Notes: generated from the sequence alone by a model not told the origin. Shown: positions 17,690-27,781, counted from the stretch's first letter. The stretch is DNA of 64,000 nt from Weizmannia acidilactici (GCF_008974225.1 NZ_BKZR01000005.1:40775-104774), one strand, 5' to 3'. Made by a program: numbers and translations.

Positions 17690-18280
17690 TCACACTCCTA
17701 CTTGTGCTGACGCTTCATATTTTGAAATTTCATCTTCAAGCAGCAATGTCAGCCCGATTTCATCCAGTCCCTTTAACAGCATATTCTTCTGGTACGGATC
17801 AATGTCAAAATGAATGGCTTTTTCCCCATTTAATACCACTTGTTTTTCAAGATCCACCGTCACATACAGCGATTGCGCCTCTGCAGCCTCCATCAGCTGC
17901 TTAACTTCTTCTTCCGGTAGCATAACCGTTAATATCCCGTTTTTCAGGCAGTTGTTGTAAAAAATATCGGCAAAACTCGGCGCGATGATCACTTTAAATC
18001 CGTAGTCCTGCAGGGCCCACGGCGCATGCTCGCGCGAGGACCCGCATCCGAAATTTTCTCCCGCAATCAGAATAGATGCGCCGGTGTATTTCGGGTCGTT
18101 TAAAGGAAAATCACCCCGTTTTTCCCCGTTCTCATCAAAGCGCCAATTATAAAACAAGCATTTCCCGAACCCTTGCCGCTCAATTCTTTTTAAAAATTGT
18201 TTTGGGATAATTTGGTCGGTATCAACATTTTTCCTGTCCAAAGGGAATACGAGGCCAGAAAAAGTTTGAAATGGCTCCAT
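17690..18280 (-). CDS. leuD: 3-isopropylmalate dehydratase small subunit
   Basis: Forms the isopropylmalate isomerase with LeuC. 196 residues with the swivel-domain motif GENFGCGSSREHAPWAL, DTDQIIPKQFLK near the start, and FADIFYNNCLKNGIL. It starts at ATG 18280, 15 bases after leuC; the neighbouring ilvA follows. Confidence 0.96.
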   Translation of the reverse strand: MEPFQTFSGLVFPLDRKNVDTDQIIPKQFLKRIERQGFGKCLFYNWRFDENGEKRGDFPLNDPKYTGASILIAGENFGCGSSREHAPWALQDYGFKVIIAPSFADIFYNNCLKNGILTVMLPEEEVKQLMEAAEAQSLYVTVDLEKQVVLNGEKAIHFDIDPYQKNMLLKGLDEIGLTLLLEDEISKYEASAQVGV

Positions 18281-18295
18281 TTGCTTTTGCCCCCT

Positions 18296-19714
18296 TTACA
18301 TGATTAATGCGCCGGCTTGATCCAGTTTCCTGACATCGACAAATTTGCCGTAAATCGCAGCAGCCGCTGCCATGGCCGGGCTAACGAGATGCGTTCTTGC
18401 GCCGGCCCCCTGCCTGCCTTCAAAATTCCGGTTCGATGTGGAGGCGCATCTTTCCCCGGCCGGAACGATATCATCATTCATGGCCAGGCACATGCTGCAT
18501 CCGGATTCGCGCCATTCAAACCCGGCTTCTATAAAAATTTTATCCAGCCCTTCTTCTTCCGCTCGGGCTTTCACGCTTTGCGAACCAGGTACAACTAAAG
18601 CGCGGACCCCTTCTCTGACGTGCCGGCCCTTTACAATTTCTGCAGCCGCCCTCAAATCGGCAAGGCGTGAGTTTGTGCACGATCCGATAAACACATGCTG
18701 GACGGGAATATCGGTAATTTTTGTCCCCGGTTCGAGGCCCATATAGCGCAATGCTTTTTCAACCGCCTGGCGTTCACCCGGATCATCGATTTCCGCCGGA
18801 TCCGGCAGTTTTTCGCTGACCGGCAGGCACATCGACGGGTTCGTTCCCCATGTCACTTGCGGTTCGATTTCGCTTGCATCCATTTCAAGCGTGCGGTCGT
18901 AAACCGCCCCTTCATCCGATGCAAGCGAAAGCCAGTAAGCCGCTTTTTCTTCAAAATCTTCTTTCGGCGCGTATTTTCTCCCTCGCAAAAACGAAATGGT
19001 CGTTTCATCCGGGCTGATGAGACCTGCCCTGGCACCGGCTTCAATCGACATATTGCAGACGGTCATCCGCTCTTCCATTGATAAATTACGGATTGCCTCC
19101 CCGGTGTATTCGACAATATAACCGGTTCCGACGCCGATGCCGAATTTTGCAATAATGGCGAGGATTAAGTCTTTTGCCGTGACGCCCGGACCGAGCTTGC
19201 CGTTGATTTTAATTTGCATCGTTTTCGGCCGCTTTTGCCAAAGTGTCTGTGTCGCCAAAACATGCTCGACTTCGCTTGTACCTATGCCGAACGCGATCGC
19301 GCCAAACGCGCCGTGCGTTGATGTATGGCTGTCCCCGCATACAATCGTTTTCCCCGGCTGTGTCAGCCCGAGTTCAGGCCCGATGACATGGACAATCCCC
19401 TGATCCGGATGATTGATCCCAGCGAGAGGAATGCCAAATTCCTGGCAGTTTTTTTCCAAAGTTGACATTTGTTTTTTCGAAATCGGGTCTTTTGAGATCC
19501 TGCCCCTTGTTGTGGCAACATTGTGGTCAACCGTTGCAAACGTCAAATCCGGCCTTCTCACTTTGCGGTTATTCATTCTCAGCCCTTCGAACGCCTGCGG
19601 GGAAGTAACCTCATGGACCAAATGAAGGTCGATATAGAGGAGGTCCGGCTTCCCTTCTTCTCGGTGGACCAAATGGTTTTCCCAAATTTTGTCGATAATC
19701 GTTTTCGGTGCCAT
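18296..19714 (-). CDS. leuC: 3-isopropylmalate dehydratase large subunit
   Basis: 4Fe-4S enzyme isomerising 2-isopropylmalate to 3-isopropylmalate in leucine synthesis. 472 residues. Cluster cysteines are visible in FIGSCTNSRLADLR and in ESGCSMCLAMNDD; GDSHTSTHGAFGA and the LYIDLHLVHEVTSPQAF start are typical. Operon member between leuB and leuD; the 75-bp gap to leuB is the widest within leuABCD. Confidence 0.97.
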   Translation of the reverse strand: MAPKTIIDKIWENHLVHREEGKPDLLYIDLHLVHEVTSPQAFEGLRMNNRKVRRPDLTFATVDHNVATTRGRISKDPISKKQMSTLEKNCQEFGIPLAGINHPDQGIVHVIGPELGLTQPGKTIVCGDSHTSTHGAFGAIAFGIGTSEVEHVLATQTLWQKRPKTMQIKINGKLGPGVTAKDLILAIIAKFGIGVGTGYIVEYTGEAIRNLSMEERMTVCNMSIEAGARAGLISPDETTISFLRGRKYAPKEDFEEKAAYWLSLASDEGAVYDRTLEMDASEIEPQVTWGTNPSMCLPVSEKLPDPAEIDDPGERQAVEKALRYMGLEPGTKITDIPVQHVFIGSCTNSRLADLRAAAEIVKGRHVREGVRALVVPGSQSVKARAEEEGLDKIFIEAGFEWRESGCSMCLAMNDDIVPAGERCASTSNRNFEGRQGAGARTHLVSPAMAAAAAIYGKFVDVRKLDQAGALIM

Positions 19715-19789
19715 CGTATCACTCCCATCCGTTGCTTTTTATTGTCTCCATATGTCATCCGCAGATGACGCCCCATTAAACTCCGGAAA

Positions 19790-20890
19790 TCAATTGGAAA
19801 CGCTGGACGCGGCTTCACTTTCGCCCAATTTTTCTATCAGCCTGCCGGCCAGTTCATCCGTGCCGACGATTTTGCCGTTCGGAACTTGCAGGTCACCTGT
19901 ACAATATCCGGCTCTAAGCACGCCATCCACCGCTTTTTCAATTGCCTCGGCTTCTTTTTCAAGCCCGAACGAGTAACGCAGCATCATCGCGGCCGATAAC
20001 ACTGTGCCAAGCGGGTTGGCTTTTCCCTGGCCGGCAATATCCGGCGCCGAACCGTGGACCGGTTCATACATGCCGAACCGGTCGGAACGGAGGCTTGCTG
20101 AAGGAAGCATGCCAAGGCTGCCGGTAATCATTGAAGCTTCATCGCTTAAAATATCGCCAAACATATTTTCAGTGACAATGACATCGAATTGGCCCGGATT
20201 TGCAATGAGCTGCATCGACGTTGAGTCAACAAGCATATTGCGTACTTCCACATCCGGATATTTCGCTGACGTCTCCTCAACAATTTCCCGCCACATTCTG
20301 CTCGATTCCAGCACATTTGCCTTATCTACAGATGCCAGTTTTTTTCTTCTGATGCGCGCAAGCTGAAATGCTTTGTCTACGATCCTTTCAATCTCTTCTC
20401 TCGTATATTGCAGCGTATCCACAACCTCATGCTGTGCCGGGCCGCGCCTTTCGCTAGGGCGCCCGAAATATAAGCCGCCGGTCAGTTCCCTGACAATGAC
20501 AAGATCCACATTTTCCACAAATTCCCGTTTTAACGGCGATGCCGAAAGGAGAGGCGCGTATGCTTTTACCGGGCGCAAATTTGCAAACAGCCCCATTTCT
20601 TTTCGGAGACCGAGCAGCCCTTTTTCCGGGCGGAGGGAGGCCGGATTATGGTCCCACTTCGGCCCGCCTACCGCACCGAGCAGAATCGCATCGCTCCTGC
20701 GGCAAATTTCAAGTGTTTCTTCAGGGAGGGGCGTGCCCGTTTCATCAATTGCCGCGCCGCCGATCAGCCCTTTTTCAAAAACAGCTTCATGGCCGTAACG
20801 GCCCAACACATTTTTTAAAACGCGGATCGCTGCGTCCATGACTTCCGGCCCGATTCCATCGCCGGGCAGAACAGCCATTTTCATTTCCAT
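19790..20890 (-). CDS. leuB: 3-isopropylmalate dehydrogenase
   Basis: NAD-dependent oxidative decarboxylation step of leucine synthesis. 366 residues with MAVLPGDGIGPEV, LLGAVGGPKWDH, VRELTGGLYFG, and NMFGDILSDEASM plus HGSAPDIAGQGKANP near the end. ATG 20890 is chosen over the frame from 20914 because GGGGAGG lies directly upstream. Starts 20 bases after the leuA stop. Confidence 0.96.
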   Translation of the reverse strand: MEMKMAVLPGDGIGPEVMDAAIRVLKNVLGRYGHEAVFEKGLIGGAAIDETGTPLPEETLEICRRSDAILLGAVGGPKWDHNPASLRPEKGLLGLRKEMGLFANLRPVKAYAPLLSASPLKREFVENVDLVIVRELTGGLYFGRPSERRGPAQHEVVDTLQYTREEIERIVDKAFQLARIRRKKLASVDKANVLESSRMWREIVEETSAKYPDVEVRNMLVDSTSMQLIANPGQFDVIVTENMFGDILSDEASMITGSLGMLPSASLRSDRFGMYEPVHGSAPDIAGQGKANPLGTVLSAAMMLRYSFGLEKEAEAIEKAVDGVLRAGYCTGDLQVPNGKIVGTDELAGRLIEKLGESEAASSVSN

Positions 20891-20910
20891 TGTATTTCCT
20901 CCCCGTGTGA

Positions 20911-22452
20911 TCATACCTGTACTTTGTTTCTCGTTTGCTGTTCCATGGCAATCGCCCGATTAATCGCATTTAAGAAAGCTTTTGCCGAAGCTTCCAAAAC
21001 GTCCTGGGCAGATCCGCGGCCTCCGGATTCAAACTGCCCGTATTTGACTTTGACAAATGCGTCAGCCAGCGCATCCTGCCCGGAGCCGACCGACTGCAGT
21101 TTATAGTCCTTCAATTCGATCGGGCCTTCAAACATCTTGCTGATTGTGTGGTAAATGGCTTCAACGCTGCCCGATCCTGTTCCGGCTTCTTCTGCCAGTT
21201 CCCCTTCAGGCGTTTTGATCCGGACAGTTGCCGTCGGGATGTTCAGCGTGCCGTACTGTACCTGCACGTTTTCCAGTTCATATTGCGGCGTATCCGCCAC
21301 ATCGGTTTGTTTATCGGCTAAAATCGCAAACAAATCATCGTCGGTGACTTCTTTTTTCTTGTCCGTTAACGCTTTGAAAGCTTTAAACGCTTCGTTCAGT
21401 TTTTCCTGGTCAAGGTCAAAGCCGAGCTCCGTCGCCCGTTCTTTGAAGGCATGGCGGCCGGAATGCTTGCCGAGCACTAGCCTGTTGCTGGAGAAACCGA
21501 CCAGTTCCGGCGTAATGATTTCATAAGTCGAAGCTTCTTTTAACACGCCGTCCTGGTGAATACCGGATTCGTGGGCAAATGCATTGGCTCCGACAACCGC
21601 TTTATTGCCCGGAACGACCATACCCGTTAATTTGCTGACCAGCTGGCTCGTGCGTTTGATTTCGTTTAATTTCAGGCCGGTTGTTGCCTTGTAATAGTCT
21701 TGGCGGATGTGAAGGGCAACTGCGACTTCTTCGAGCGCCACATTACCGGCCCGTTCACCGATGCCGTTGATTGTCCCTTCCACCTGGAGGACGCCGTGTT
21801 CTACTGCCGAAAGCGTATTGGCTGTGGCCATCCCAAGATCGTCATGGCAATGGGCCGATAAAATGACTTTGTCAATATTCGGGACATGCTCGCGCACATA
21901 GTCGTACAGCGCGCCATACTCTTTCGGCGTCGTATAGCCGACTGTATCCGGAAGATTGATAACATTTGCGCCGGCATTGATCACTTCCGTAATGATGCGG
22001 ACGAGAAAATCTTTATCAGACCTCGTTGCATCTTCCGCCGACCATTGCACAACCGGAAATTTTTGTTTTGCATATTTTACGGCTTCGACTGAATCGTAAA
22101 CGACTTCATCCGGGGTTTTTCTCAGTTTGTACGTCATATGGATGGGCGAAGTTGCCAAAAAGACATGGATTCTCGGTTCAGCAGAGTGCTTTAAAGCGTC
22201 CCAGGCCGCATCAATATCGCGTTGGTTTGCCCTTGCCAGTCCCGTAACAGAGCTGTTTTTCACCGTTTTTGCGATCGCTTCAACCGCTTGGAAATCCCCT
22301 TTGGAAGAGGCAGGAAACCCCGCCTCAATAATGTCTACTCCAAGCCTTTCCAACTGCTTTGCGATTTCGAGCTTTTCCGCCATATTCAGATTGACGCCTG
22401 CGGATTGTTCCCCATCCCTTAAAGTCGTGTCAAAAATATTAACCTTTCGCAT
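20911..22452 (-). CDS. leuA: 2-isopropylmalate synthase
   Basis: Condenses acetyl-CoA with 2-oxoisovalerate, the first leucine-specific step. 513 residues: FDTTLRDGEQSAGVNL (catalytic metal-site Arg/Asp), the HxH metal site in ILSAHCHDDLGMA, the NGIGERAGN loop, and a C-terminal LeuA dimer/regulatory domain (about 390-513) for leucine inhibition. Its start overlaps the ilvC stop by 14 bases. Confidence 0.97.
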   Translation of the reverse strand: MRKVNIFDTTLRDGEQSAGVNLNMAEKLEIAKQLERLGVDIIEAGFPASSKGDFQAVEAIAKTVKNSSVTGLARANQRDIDAAWDALKHSAEPRIHVFLATSPIHMTYKLRKTPDEVVYDSVEAVKYAKQKFPVVQWSAEDATRSDKDFLVRIITEVINAGANVINLPDTVGYTTPKEYGALYDYVREHVPNIDKVILSAHCHDDLGMATANTLSAVEHGVLQVEGTINGIGERAGNVALEEVAVALHIRQDYYKATTGLKLNEIKRTSQLVSKLTGMVVPGNKAVVGANAFAHESGIHQDGVLKEASTYEIITPELVGFSSNRLVLGKHSGRHAFKERATELGFDLDQEKLNEAFKAFKALTDKKKEVTDDDLFAILADKQTDVADTPQYELENVQVQYGTLNIPTATVRIKTPEGELAEEAGTGSGSVEAIYHTISKMFEGPIELKDYKLQSVGSGQDALADAFVKVKYGQFESGGRGSAQDVLEASAKAFLNAINRAIAMEQQTRNKVQV

Positions 22453-23467
22453 TCACGACCACTTCCTTTTGCTTAATCGGATTTTTGACAAAAGGCATTA
22501 ATTCACGCAGTTCTTCGCCTACTTTTTCGAGCGGATGATTTTGCTCGCGGGCATTGATGGCATTGAACATCGGCCTGTTCGCCTGGTTTTCAAGGAGCCA
22601 ACCCTTTGCAAACGTGCCATTCTGGATATCTTTCAATACTTCTTTCATGCGCTGTTTCGTTTCTTCGTTTACGACCCTTGGCCCGGAGACAAAATCGCCC
22701 CACTGCGCCGTGTCGGAGATGGAATAGCGCATGTTTTTTAAGCCGCCTTCGTAGATCAGATCGACAATCAGCTTCATTTCATGGCAGACTTCAAAATAGG
22801 CAAGTTCCGGCTGATATCCGGCTTCTGTTAACGTTTCAAAGCCGGCTTTGATCAATGAGGTCAAACCGCCGCACAGCACAGCCTGTTCGCCAAACAAATC
22901 GGTTTCCGTTTCTTCTTTGAAGGTTGTTTCAAGCACACCGGCACGGGCAGACCCGATCCCTTTTGAATAAGCAAATGCCAGGTCTTTTGCATCACCGGTT
23001 ACATCCTGATGGACAGCGACAAGCGCAGGCACCCCGGCCCCTTCTTCAAATGTACGCCTGACCAGATGCCCCGGTCCTTTAGGCGCAACCATAAAGACAT
23101 CTACATTTTCAGGAGGGATAATTTGGGTAAAATGGATATTGAATCCGTGTGCGAATGCCAGTGCATTGCCCGCCTCAAGTCCTACTTCCACCTCTTCTTT
23201 ATACACTTTCGTTTGCTGCTCATCCGGCAAGAGCATCATGATCACATCTGCTTCTTTAGCTGCTTCTTTAACAGATTTTACGGAAAAACCATCCTGTGCG
23301 GCACGTTCAAATGATCTGCCAGGTCTTACGCCCACTACAACATCAAAGCCGTTATCACGCAGGTTTTGCGCATGGGCATGGCCTTGCGAACCATAGCCGA
23401 TAACCGCGATTTTCTTTCCCTTTAAAACGGCTTCCTGGATATCTTTGTCGTAATAAACTTTTGCCAT
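22439..23467 (-). CDS. ilvC: Ketol-acid reductoisomerase
   Basis: Mg- and NADPH-dependent isomerisation and reduction of acetolactate. 342 residues, class I. The NADPH motif GYGSQGHAHAQNLRD is near residue 24; PKGPGHLVRRTF, the metal-binding DLFGEQAVLCGG and YEGGLKNMRYSISDTA are present. 27 bases separate it from ilvN. Confidence 0.98.
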   Translation of the reverse strand: MAKVYYDKDIQEAVLKGKKIAVIGYGSQGHAHAQNLRDNGFDVVVGVRPGRSFERAAQDGFSVKSVKEAAKEADVIMMLLPDEQQTKVYKEEVEVGLEAGNALAFAHGFNIHFTQIIPPENVDVFMVAPKGPGHLVRRTFEEGAGVPALVAVHQDVTGDAKDLAFAYSKGIGSARAGVLETTFKEETETDLFGEQAVLCGGLTSLIKAGFETLTEAGYQPELAYFEVCHEMKLIVDLIYEGGLKNMRYSISDTAQWGDFVSGPRVVNEETKQRMKEVLKDIQNGTFAKGWLLENQANRPMFNAINAREQNHPLEKVGEELRELMPFVKNPIKQKEVVVNAKG

Positions 23468-23494
23468 TGTGAATCTCTCCTTTTTGAAAATTTT

Positions 23495-24016
23495 TTATTT
23501 TAATAGTGAATAAGAGCTGAGATCTGTTACTTGTTTTTGCGAGCCACGTAGGAATGCGGTCAGGCCGGTGCGGACCATTTCCTTGATGCCGTATGGTTTC
23601 AATAAATCAACAAGCGCCTCCACTTTTTCGCTGTCTCCGGTCACCTGGATCGTGACGCTTTCACGGCTCACATCAATGATCGATGCCCGGAAAGGTTCGA
23701 CCAGTCCGCCGATTTCGCTTCTTGTCTGTGCGGTGCTTAATACTTTAATGAGGGCAAGCTCCCGCGAGACAATCGCCTGGTCCGTAATATCCTGAACCTT
23801 GATGACATCAATGAGCTTGTTCAGCTGTTTTGTCAGCTGTTCAGCCTGCCTGTCGTCTTCAACATTGACGACGATTGTCATCCGGGAAATGCCTTCCATT
23901 TCAGTGCGGCCCACCGTGATGCTGTCGATGTTAAACTGCCGCTTTGCGAGCACACCTGTAATTTTATTCAGCACGCCGCTCTGGTTTAACACGGTGGCTA
24001 CAACAATTCTTTTCAT
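23495..24016 (-). CDS. ilvN: Acetolactate synthase small (regulatory) subunit
   Basis: Regulatory subunit of acetolactate synthase, giving valine-sensitive control. 173 residues: N-terminal ACT domain (VLNQSGVLNKITGVLAKRQ) and the C-terminal IlvN domain. Start overlaps the ilvB stop by 4 bases, the usual coupling of the two subunits. Also called IlvH in Bacilli. Confidence 0.96.
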   Translation of the reverse strand: MKRIVVATVLNQSGVLNKITGVLAKRQFNIDSITVGRTEMEGISRMTIVVNVEDDRQAEQLTKQLNKLIDVIKVQDITDQAIVSRELALIKVLSTAQTRSEIGGLVEPFRASIIDVSRESVTIQVTGDSEKVEALVDLLKPYGIKEMVRTGLTAFLRGSQKQVTDLSSYSLLK

Positions 24017-25728
24017 GGCTTCACCCCCATCATTTCATGCAGCCCTTTGCCCGGCGCCACCATCGGAAACACCGCTTCAAGCCTTTTCACCCGGCAGTCG
24101 ACAAGTACGGCTTCATCATCCTGCAGCACCTTTTTAAGCGCAAGCTCAAGTTCTTCATTGTTTGTGGCGCGGATGCCCCCGATGCCGTAACTTTCTGCAA
24201 GCTTTACAAAGTCGGGCTGTACCGGAATGGTCGAGTATGAATACCGTTCTTCATAAAACGATTTCTGCCATTGGCGCACCATCCCGAGATATTGATTGTT
24301 GACAATGAAAATTTTAAGCGGCAGATTCAATTCTTTTACAACCGCAAGCTCCTGCAGCGTCATTTGGAAACCGCCGTCTCCGACAATTGCAACAACTTTT
24401 TCGTCCGGACAGGCAATTTGTGCGCCGATCGCTGCCGGGAACCCGAATCCCATCGTGCCGAGCCCGCCTGATGTAATCCATTTGTGCGGCTTTTCAAAAC
24501 CGTAGTATTGCGCTGCCCACATTTGGTGCTGGCCGACATCAGTGGAAACAATCGCATCTCCGTTTGTATAATGATGGATTCTTTTAATGACATGTTGTGG
24601 GGACAGCTCCTCATCGTTATCTTCATACCAAAGCGGGTAATTTTCGGCGTATTCCTTCACATGTTGGACCCATTCATCTGTGCCGTTGTTTTGCAGATCT
24701 TCAGCACAAATTTTCAGTAGTGCTTCTTTTGCATCCGATACGATCGGGATGTCTGTTTTTACGTTTTTGCCGATTTCAGCCGGGTCGATATCAATGTGGA
24801 CCACCCTTGCATTCGGGGCAAAATGGGCTAAATTACCGGTAAGCCTGTCATCGAATCTGGCCCCGATATTAATCAAGAGGTCGCATTCGCATATCGCCAT
24901 ATTTGCCGCGTATGTCCCGTGCATGCCGCCCATTCCGAGAAAGAGCGGATGGCTAAACGGAAAACTTCCAAGGCCGAGCAGCGTATTGACAACCGGAATA
25001 TGGCATTTTTCCGCAAATTTGATTAAAAGATCGGACGCCTTCGCATGCAGGATTCCCGCGCCTGCCAAAATGACCGGTTTGCTGGAATAAGAGACGGCTT
25101 CCATCAGCTTTTTAATTTGGAGCGGATTCGGGTAAAAATTCGGCTGGTATCCCGGCAAGTAGACTTCCGGGCCTTCGCCTAATTCCACCGTTCCCTGCTG
25201 GATATTTTTCGGAATATCGACGACAACCGGGCCCGGCCTTCCGGATTTCGCAATATGAAAAGCTTCTTTCACGACACGGGGCAAATCCCGCAAATCGCGC
25301 ACCTGGTAATTATGTTTTGTAATCGGCGCCGTCATGCCGATGACATCGGCTTCCTGGAAAGCGTCGGATCCGATAACGGAAGTTGCAACCTGTCCGGTAA
25401 ATACAACAAGCGGAAGCGAATCCATCATGGCATCCGCAATGCCGGTAATTAAGTTTGTTGCCCCCGGCCCTGACGTTGCAATGACGACACCCGGTTTTCC
25501 GGTAACACGCGCGTAGCCTTCCGCCGCATGAATGGCGCCCTGCTCGTGCCGGGTAAGGATATGCCTGATCGGTTTATCGTAAAGCGCATCGTAGATCGGC
25601 AATACCGCACCCCCCGGATAACCGAACATCACTTCGACCCCTTCATTGATCAGTAACTGGACAAGCGCTTCAGCACCACTACATTCCGCTGTTTTCACAT
25701 TGCCATCCATTCTTGCTTTCGCACACAC
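24013..25728 (-). CDS. ilvB: Acetolactate synthase catalytic subunit
   Basis: TPP- and FAD-dependent enzyme making acetolactate or acetohydroxybutyrate. 571 residues: the catalytic Glu of the TPP site in TRHEQGAIHAAEGYARVTG, SGPGATNLITG, PKNIQQG, and the TPP motif VGDGGFQMTLQEL with IVNN. The GTG start at 25728 (MCAKARM) sits 7 nt after AGGAGG. An Ile T-box separates it from ilvD. Confidence 0.97.
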   Translation of the reverse strand: MCAKARMDGNVKTAECSGAEALVQLLINEGVEVMFGYPGGAVLPIYDALYDKPIRHILTRHEQGAIHAAEGYARVTGKPGVVIATSGPGATNLITGIADAMMDSLPLVVFTGQVATSVIGSDAFQEADVIGMTAPITKHNYQVRDLRDLPRVVKEAFHIAKSGRPGPVVVDIPKNIQQGTVELGEGPEVYLPGYQPNFYPNPLQIKKLMEAVSYSSKPVILAGAGILHAKASDLLIKFAEKCHIPVVNTLLGLGSFPFSHPLFLGMGGMHGTYAANMAICECDLLINIGARFDDRLTGNLAHFAPNARVVHIDIDPAEIGKNVKTDIPIVSDAKEALLKICAEDLQNNGTDEWVQHVKEYAENYPLWYEDNDEELSPQHVIKRIHHYTNGDAIVSTDVGQHQMWAAQYYGFEKPHKWITSGGLGTMGFGFPAAIGAQIACPDEKVVAIVGDGGFQMTLQELAVVKELNLPLKIFIVNNQYLGMVRQWQKSFYEERYSYSTIPVQPDFVKLAESYGIGGIRATNNEELELALKKVLQDDEAVLVDCRVKRLEAVFPMVAPGKGLHEMMGVKP

Positions 25729-25794
25729 AATTTAACCTCCTATTCTGAAATACGCAGGCTCATTCGCTTTACTGTGATCTATCCCAATAAAAAA

Positions 25795-26078
25795 TGCCTT
25801 TTCTCCTTGAAACCGGCAAATCGGATTTTGCCGGTTTTGCAGGGATGAAAAGGCAACTTTTCATGGTACCACCCAACTTCACGGCGTTCTTGCAAACGCC
25901 GCCTCATGCAGCATTCCTTACAGAATGTTGCTTTTTGTAACAAGTCGCCCACACCCGGCAGCCGACTCGGCAAACCCTAATAGGCAAAAAGCCGTTCAGA
26001 TCCGCACTCAGAGGCGATGTCATGATTGGGGTATTGCCGGGCTCCCAGCATCCCCGGCTCTCTGAAAATACCTGATCC
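25795..26078 (-). ncRNA. T-box leader between ilvD and ilvB, Ile specifier (ATC)
   Basis: It begins directly after the ilvD stop. On the minus strand: AGAGAGCCGGGGATG, the specifier ATC followed by GCCTCTGAG (same context as the other leaders), and the T-box motif TGGTACCATG (25871-25862), whose T fits the A discriminator expected for tRNA-Ile. A long terminator stem, TGCCTTTTC with GAAAAGGCA (25855-25795), is followed by TTTTTT. No separate promoter was recognised, so it looks like an internal switch. Confidence 0.88.
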
Positions 26079-26080
26079 AA

Positions 26081-27781
26081 TCACTTTGTCCCCGTCAACG
26101 TTTTTTGCGGTAATCCAATTTTCAAAACCCCGCCCGTATTGGCGGAAGTAACCAATGCAGAATACCTAGCCAAATATCCGCGAGTAATTTTCGGATCCGG
26201 CTGCACCCAATTTTGTCTTCTCCGCTGTAGCACTTCTTCAGGCACATGCAGTTCAATGCTTCTGTTGATTAAATCAATGGTGATTTGGTCGCCGTTTTCG
26301 ACATAAGCGATCGGGCCGCCTTCTGCCGCTTCCGGAGAAATATGCCCGACGCAGATTCCGCGCGTCGCCCCGGAAAATCTCCCGTCCGTAATCAAAGCAA
26401 CTGTCTTACCAAGTCCCCGGCCCATAATGGATGAAGTTGGCGCAAGCATTTCCGGCATACCCGGCCCGCCTTTAGGCCCTTCATAACGGATGACAACGAC
26501 ATGCCCTTCACGGACCATCCCGCTGTCGATCCCGGCCTGGGCTTCTTCCTGGGAGTCGAATACAATCGCCTCCCCGGTAAAGGTTTTAATGGACGGATCA
26601 ACGGCACCAACTTTGATAACTGCTCCATCCGGAGCCAAGTTTCCGTACAGGATCGACAAGCCGCCGACAGGGCTGTACGGATTTTCTTTTGGCCTGATCA
26701 CTTCCAAGTTTAAAATTTTCGCATCTTTCACATTTTCATAGATGGATTTTCCCGTAATGGTCAGCCGATCCGGATGAATGGCGCCTTCAATTTTGCAAAG
26801 TTCATGGATAATGGCGCTAATGCCGCCTGCGAGATGCACGTCATGCATCGAATAATCCGAGGCCGGCATAATTTTTGCCAGGTACGGTACCCTTTTGGCC
26901 ACTTCGTTGATGCGTTCCAAATCATAGTCAATCCCTGCTTCATGGGCAATTGCCAGCGTATGTAGCACTGTATTGGTTGAACCGCCCATCGCCATATCAA
27001 GCGCGAACGCATCGTCAATTGCTTCTTCTGTCACAATATCGCGCGGGCGGATATCATTTTTAATGCAATTCATTAAATACTGGACAGCTTCCCGGATGAT
27101 GCGGTGCCGTTCTTCCGACGTGGCAACGATCGTTGCATTGCCCGGTGGAGTAAGCCCAAGCATTTCCATTAAAGAATTCATTGAGTTTGCCGTGAACATC
27201 CCTGAACACGACCCGCAAGTCGGGCAGGCGCTCGTTTCCAGCATTCTCAATTCATCGTAACTGATTTTTCCGGATTTATGGGCACCGACGCCTTCGAAAA
27301 CCGACGTCAGGGAAAGCTGTCTTCCATCCGGTGAGACCCCCGCTTCCATCGGGCCTCCCGAGACAAATACCGCGGGAACATTCGTCCTTACTGCCGCCAT
27401 CAACATACCCGGCGTAATTTTATCGCAGTTTGGAATAAAAAATACCCCGTCAAACCAGTGCGCGTTGATGACTGTTTCGGCACTGTCGGCAATCAACTCG
27501 CGGCTTGGCAGCGAATACCGCATCCCGATATGCCCCATCGCAATGCCGTCATCAACCCCGATTGTGTTGAATTCAAACGGGACGCCACCCGCTTCCCTGA
27601 TCGCCTCTTTTACGACTTCTGCAAACTTGTTTAGATGCTTATGCCCCGGGATAATATCAATATAGGAATTGCACACCCCGATGAAAGGTTTATCAAAATC
27701 TTCCGTTTTCAGTCCTGCCGCATACAGCAAACTGCGATGCGGGGCCCGGTCGATCCCTTTTTTGATCATGTCGCTTCGCAT
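26081..27781 (-). CDS. ilvD: Dihydroxy-acid dehydratase
   Basis: Fe-S enzyme dehydrating dihydroxy-isovalerate and -methylvalerate. 566 residues with CNSYIDIIPGHKHL (first cluster Cys), NCDKITPGMLMA, CPTCGSCSGMFTANSMN, and GRFSGATRGICVGHISPEA near the C-terminus. The ATG follows GGGAGTG. First gene of the branched-chain operon; no T-box precedes it, so it can be expressed when the downstream T-box is terminated. Confidence 0.97.
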   Translation of the reverse strand: MRSDMIKKGIDRAPHRSLLYAAGLKTEDFDKPFIGVCNSYIDIIPGHKHLNKFAEVVKEAIREAGGVPFEFNTIGVDDGIAMGHIGMRYSLPSRELIADSAETVINAHWFDGVFFIPNCDKITPGMLMAAVRTNVPAVFVSGGPMEAGVSPDGRQLSLTSVFEGVGAHKSGKISYDELRMLETSACPTCGSCSGMFTANSMNSLMEMLGLTPPGNATIVATSEERHRIIREAVQYLMNCIKNDIRPRDIVTEEAIDDAFALDMAMGGSTNTVLHTLAIAHEAGIDYDLERINEVAKRVPYLAKIMPASDYSMHDVHLAGGISAIIHELCKIEGAIHPDRLTITGKSIYENVKDAKILNLEVIRPKENPYSPVGGLSILYGNLAPDGAVIKVGAVDPSIKTFTGEAIVFDSQEEAQAGIDSGMVREGHVVVIRYEGPKGGPGMPEMLAPTSSIMGRGLGKTVALITDGRFSGATRGICVGHISPEAAEGGPIAYVENGDQITIDLINRSIELHVPEEVLQRRRQNWVQPDPKITRGYLARYSALVTSANTGGVLKIGLPQKTLTGTK

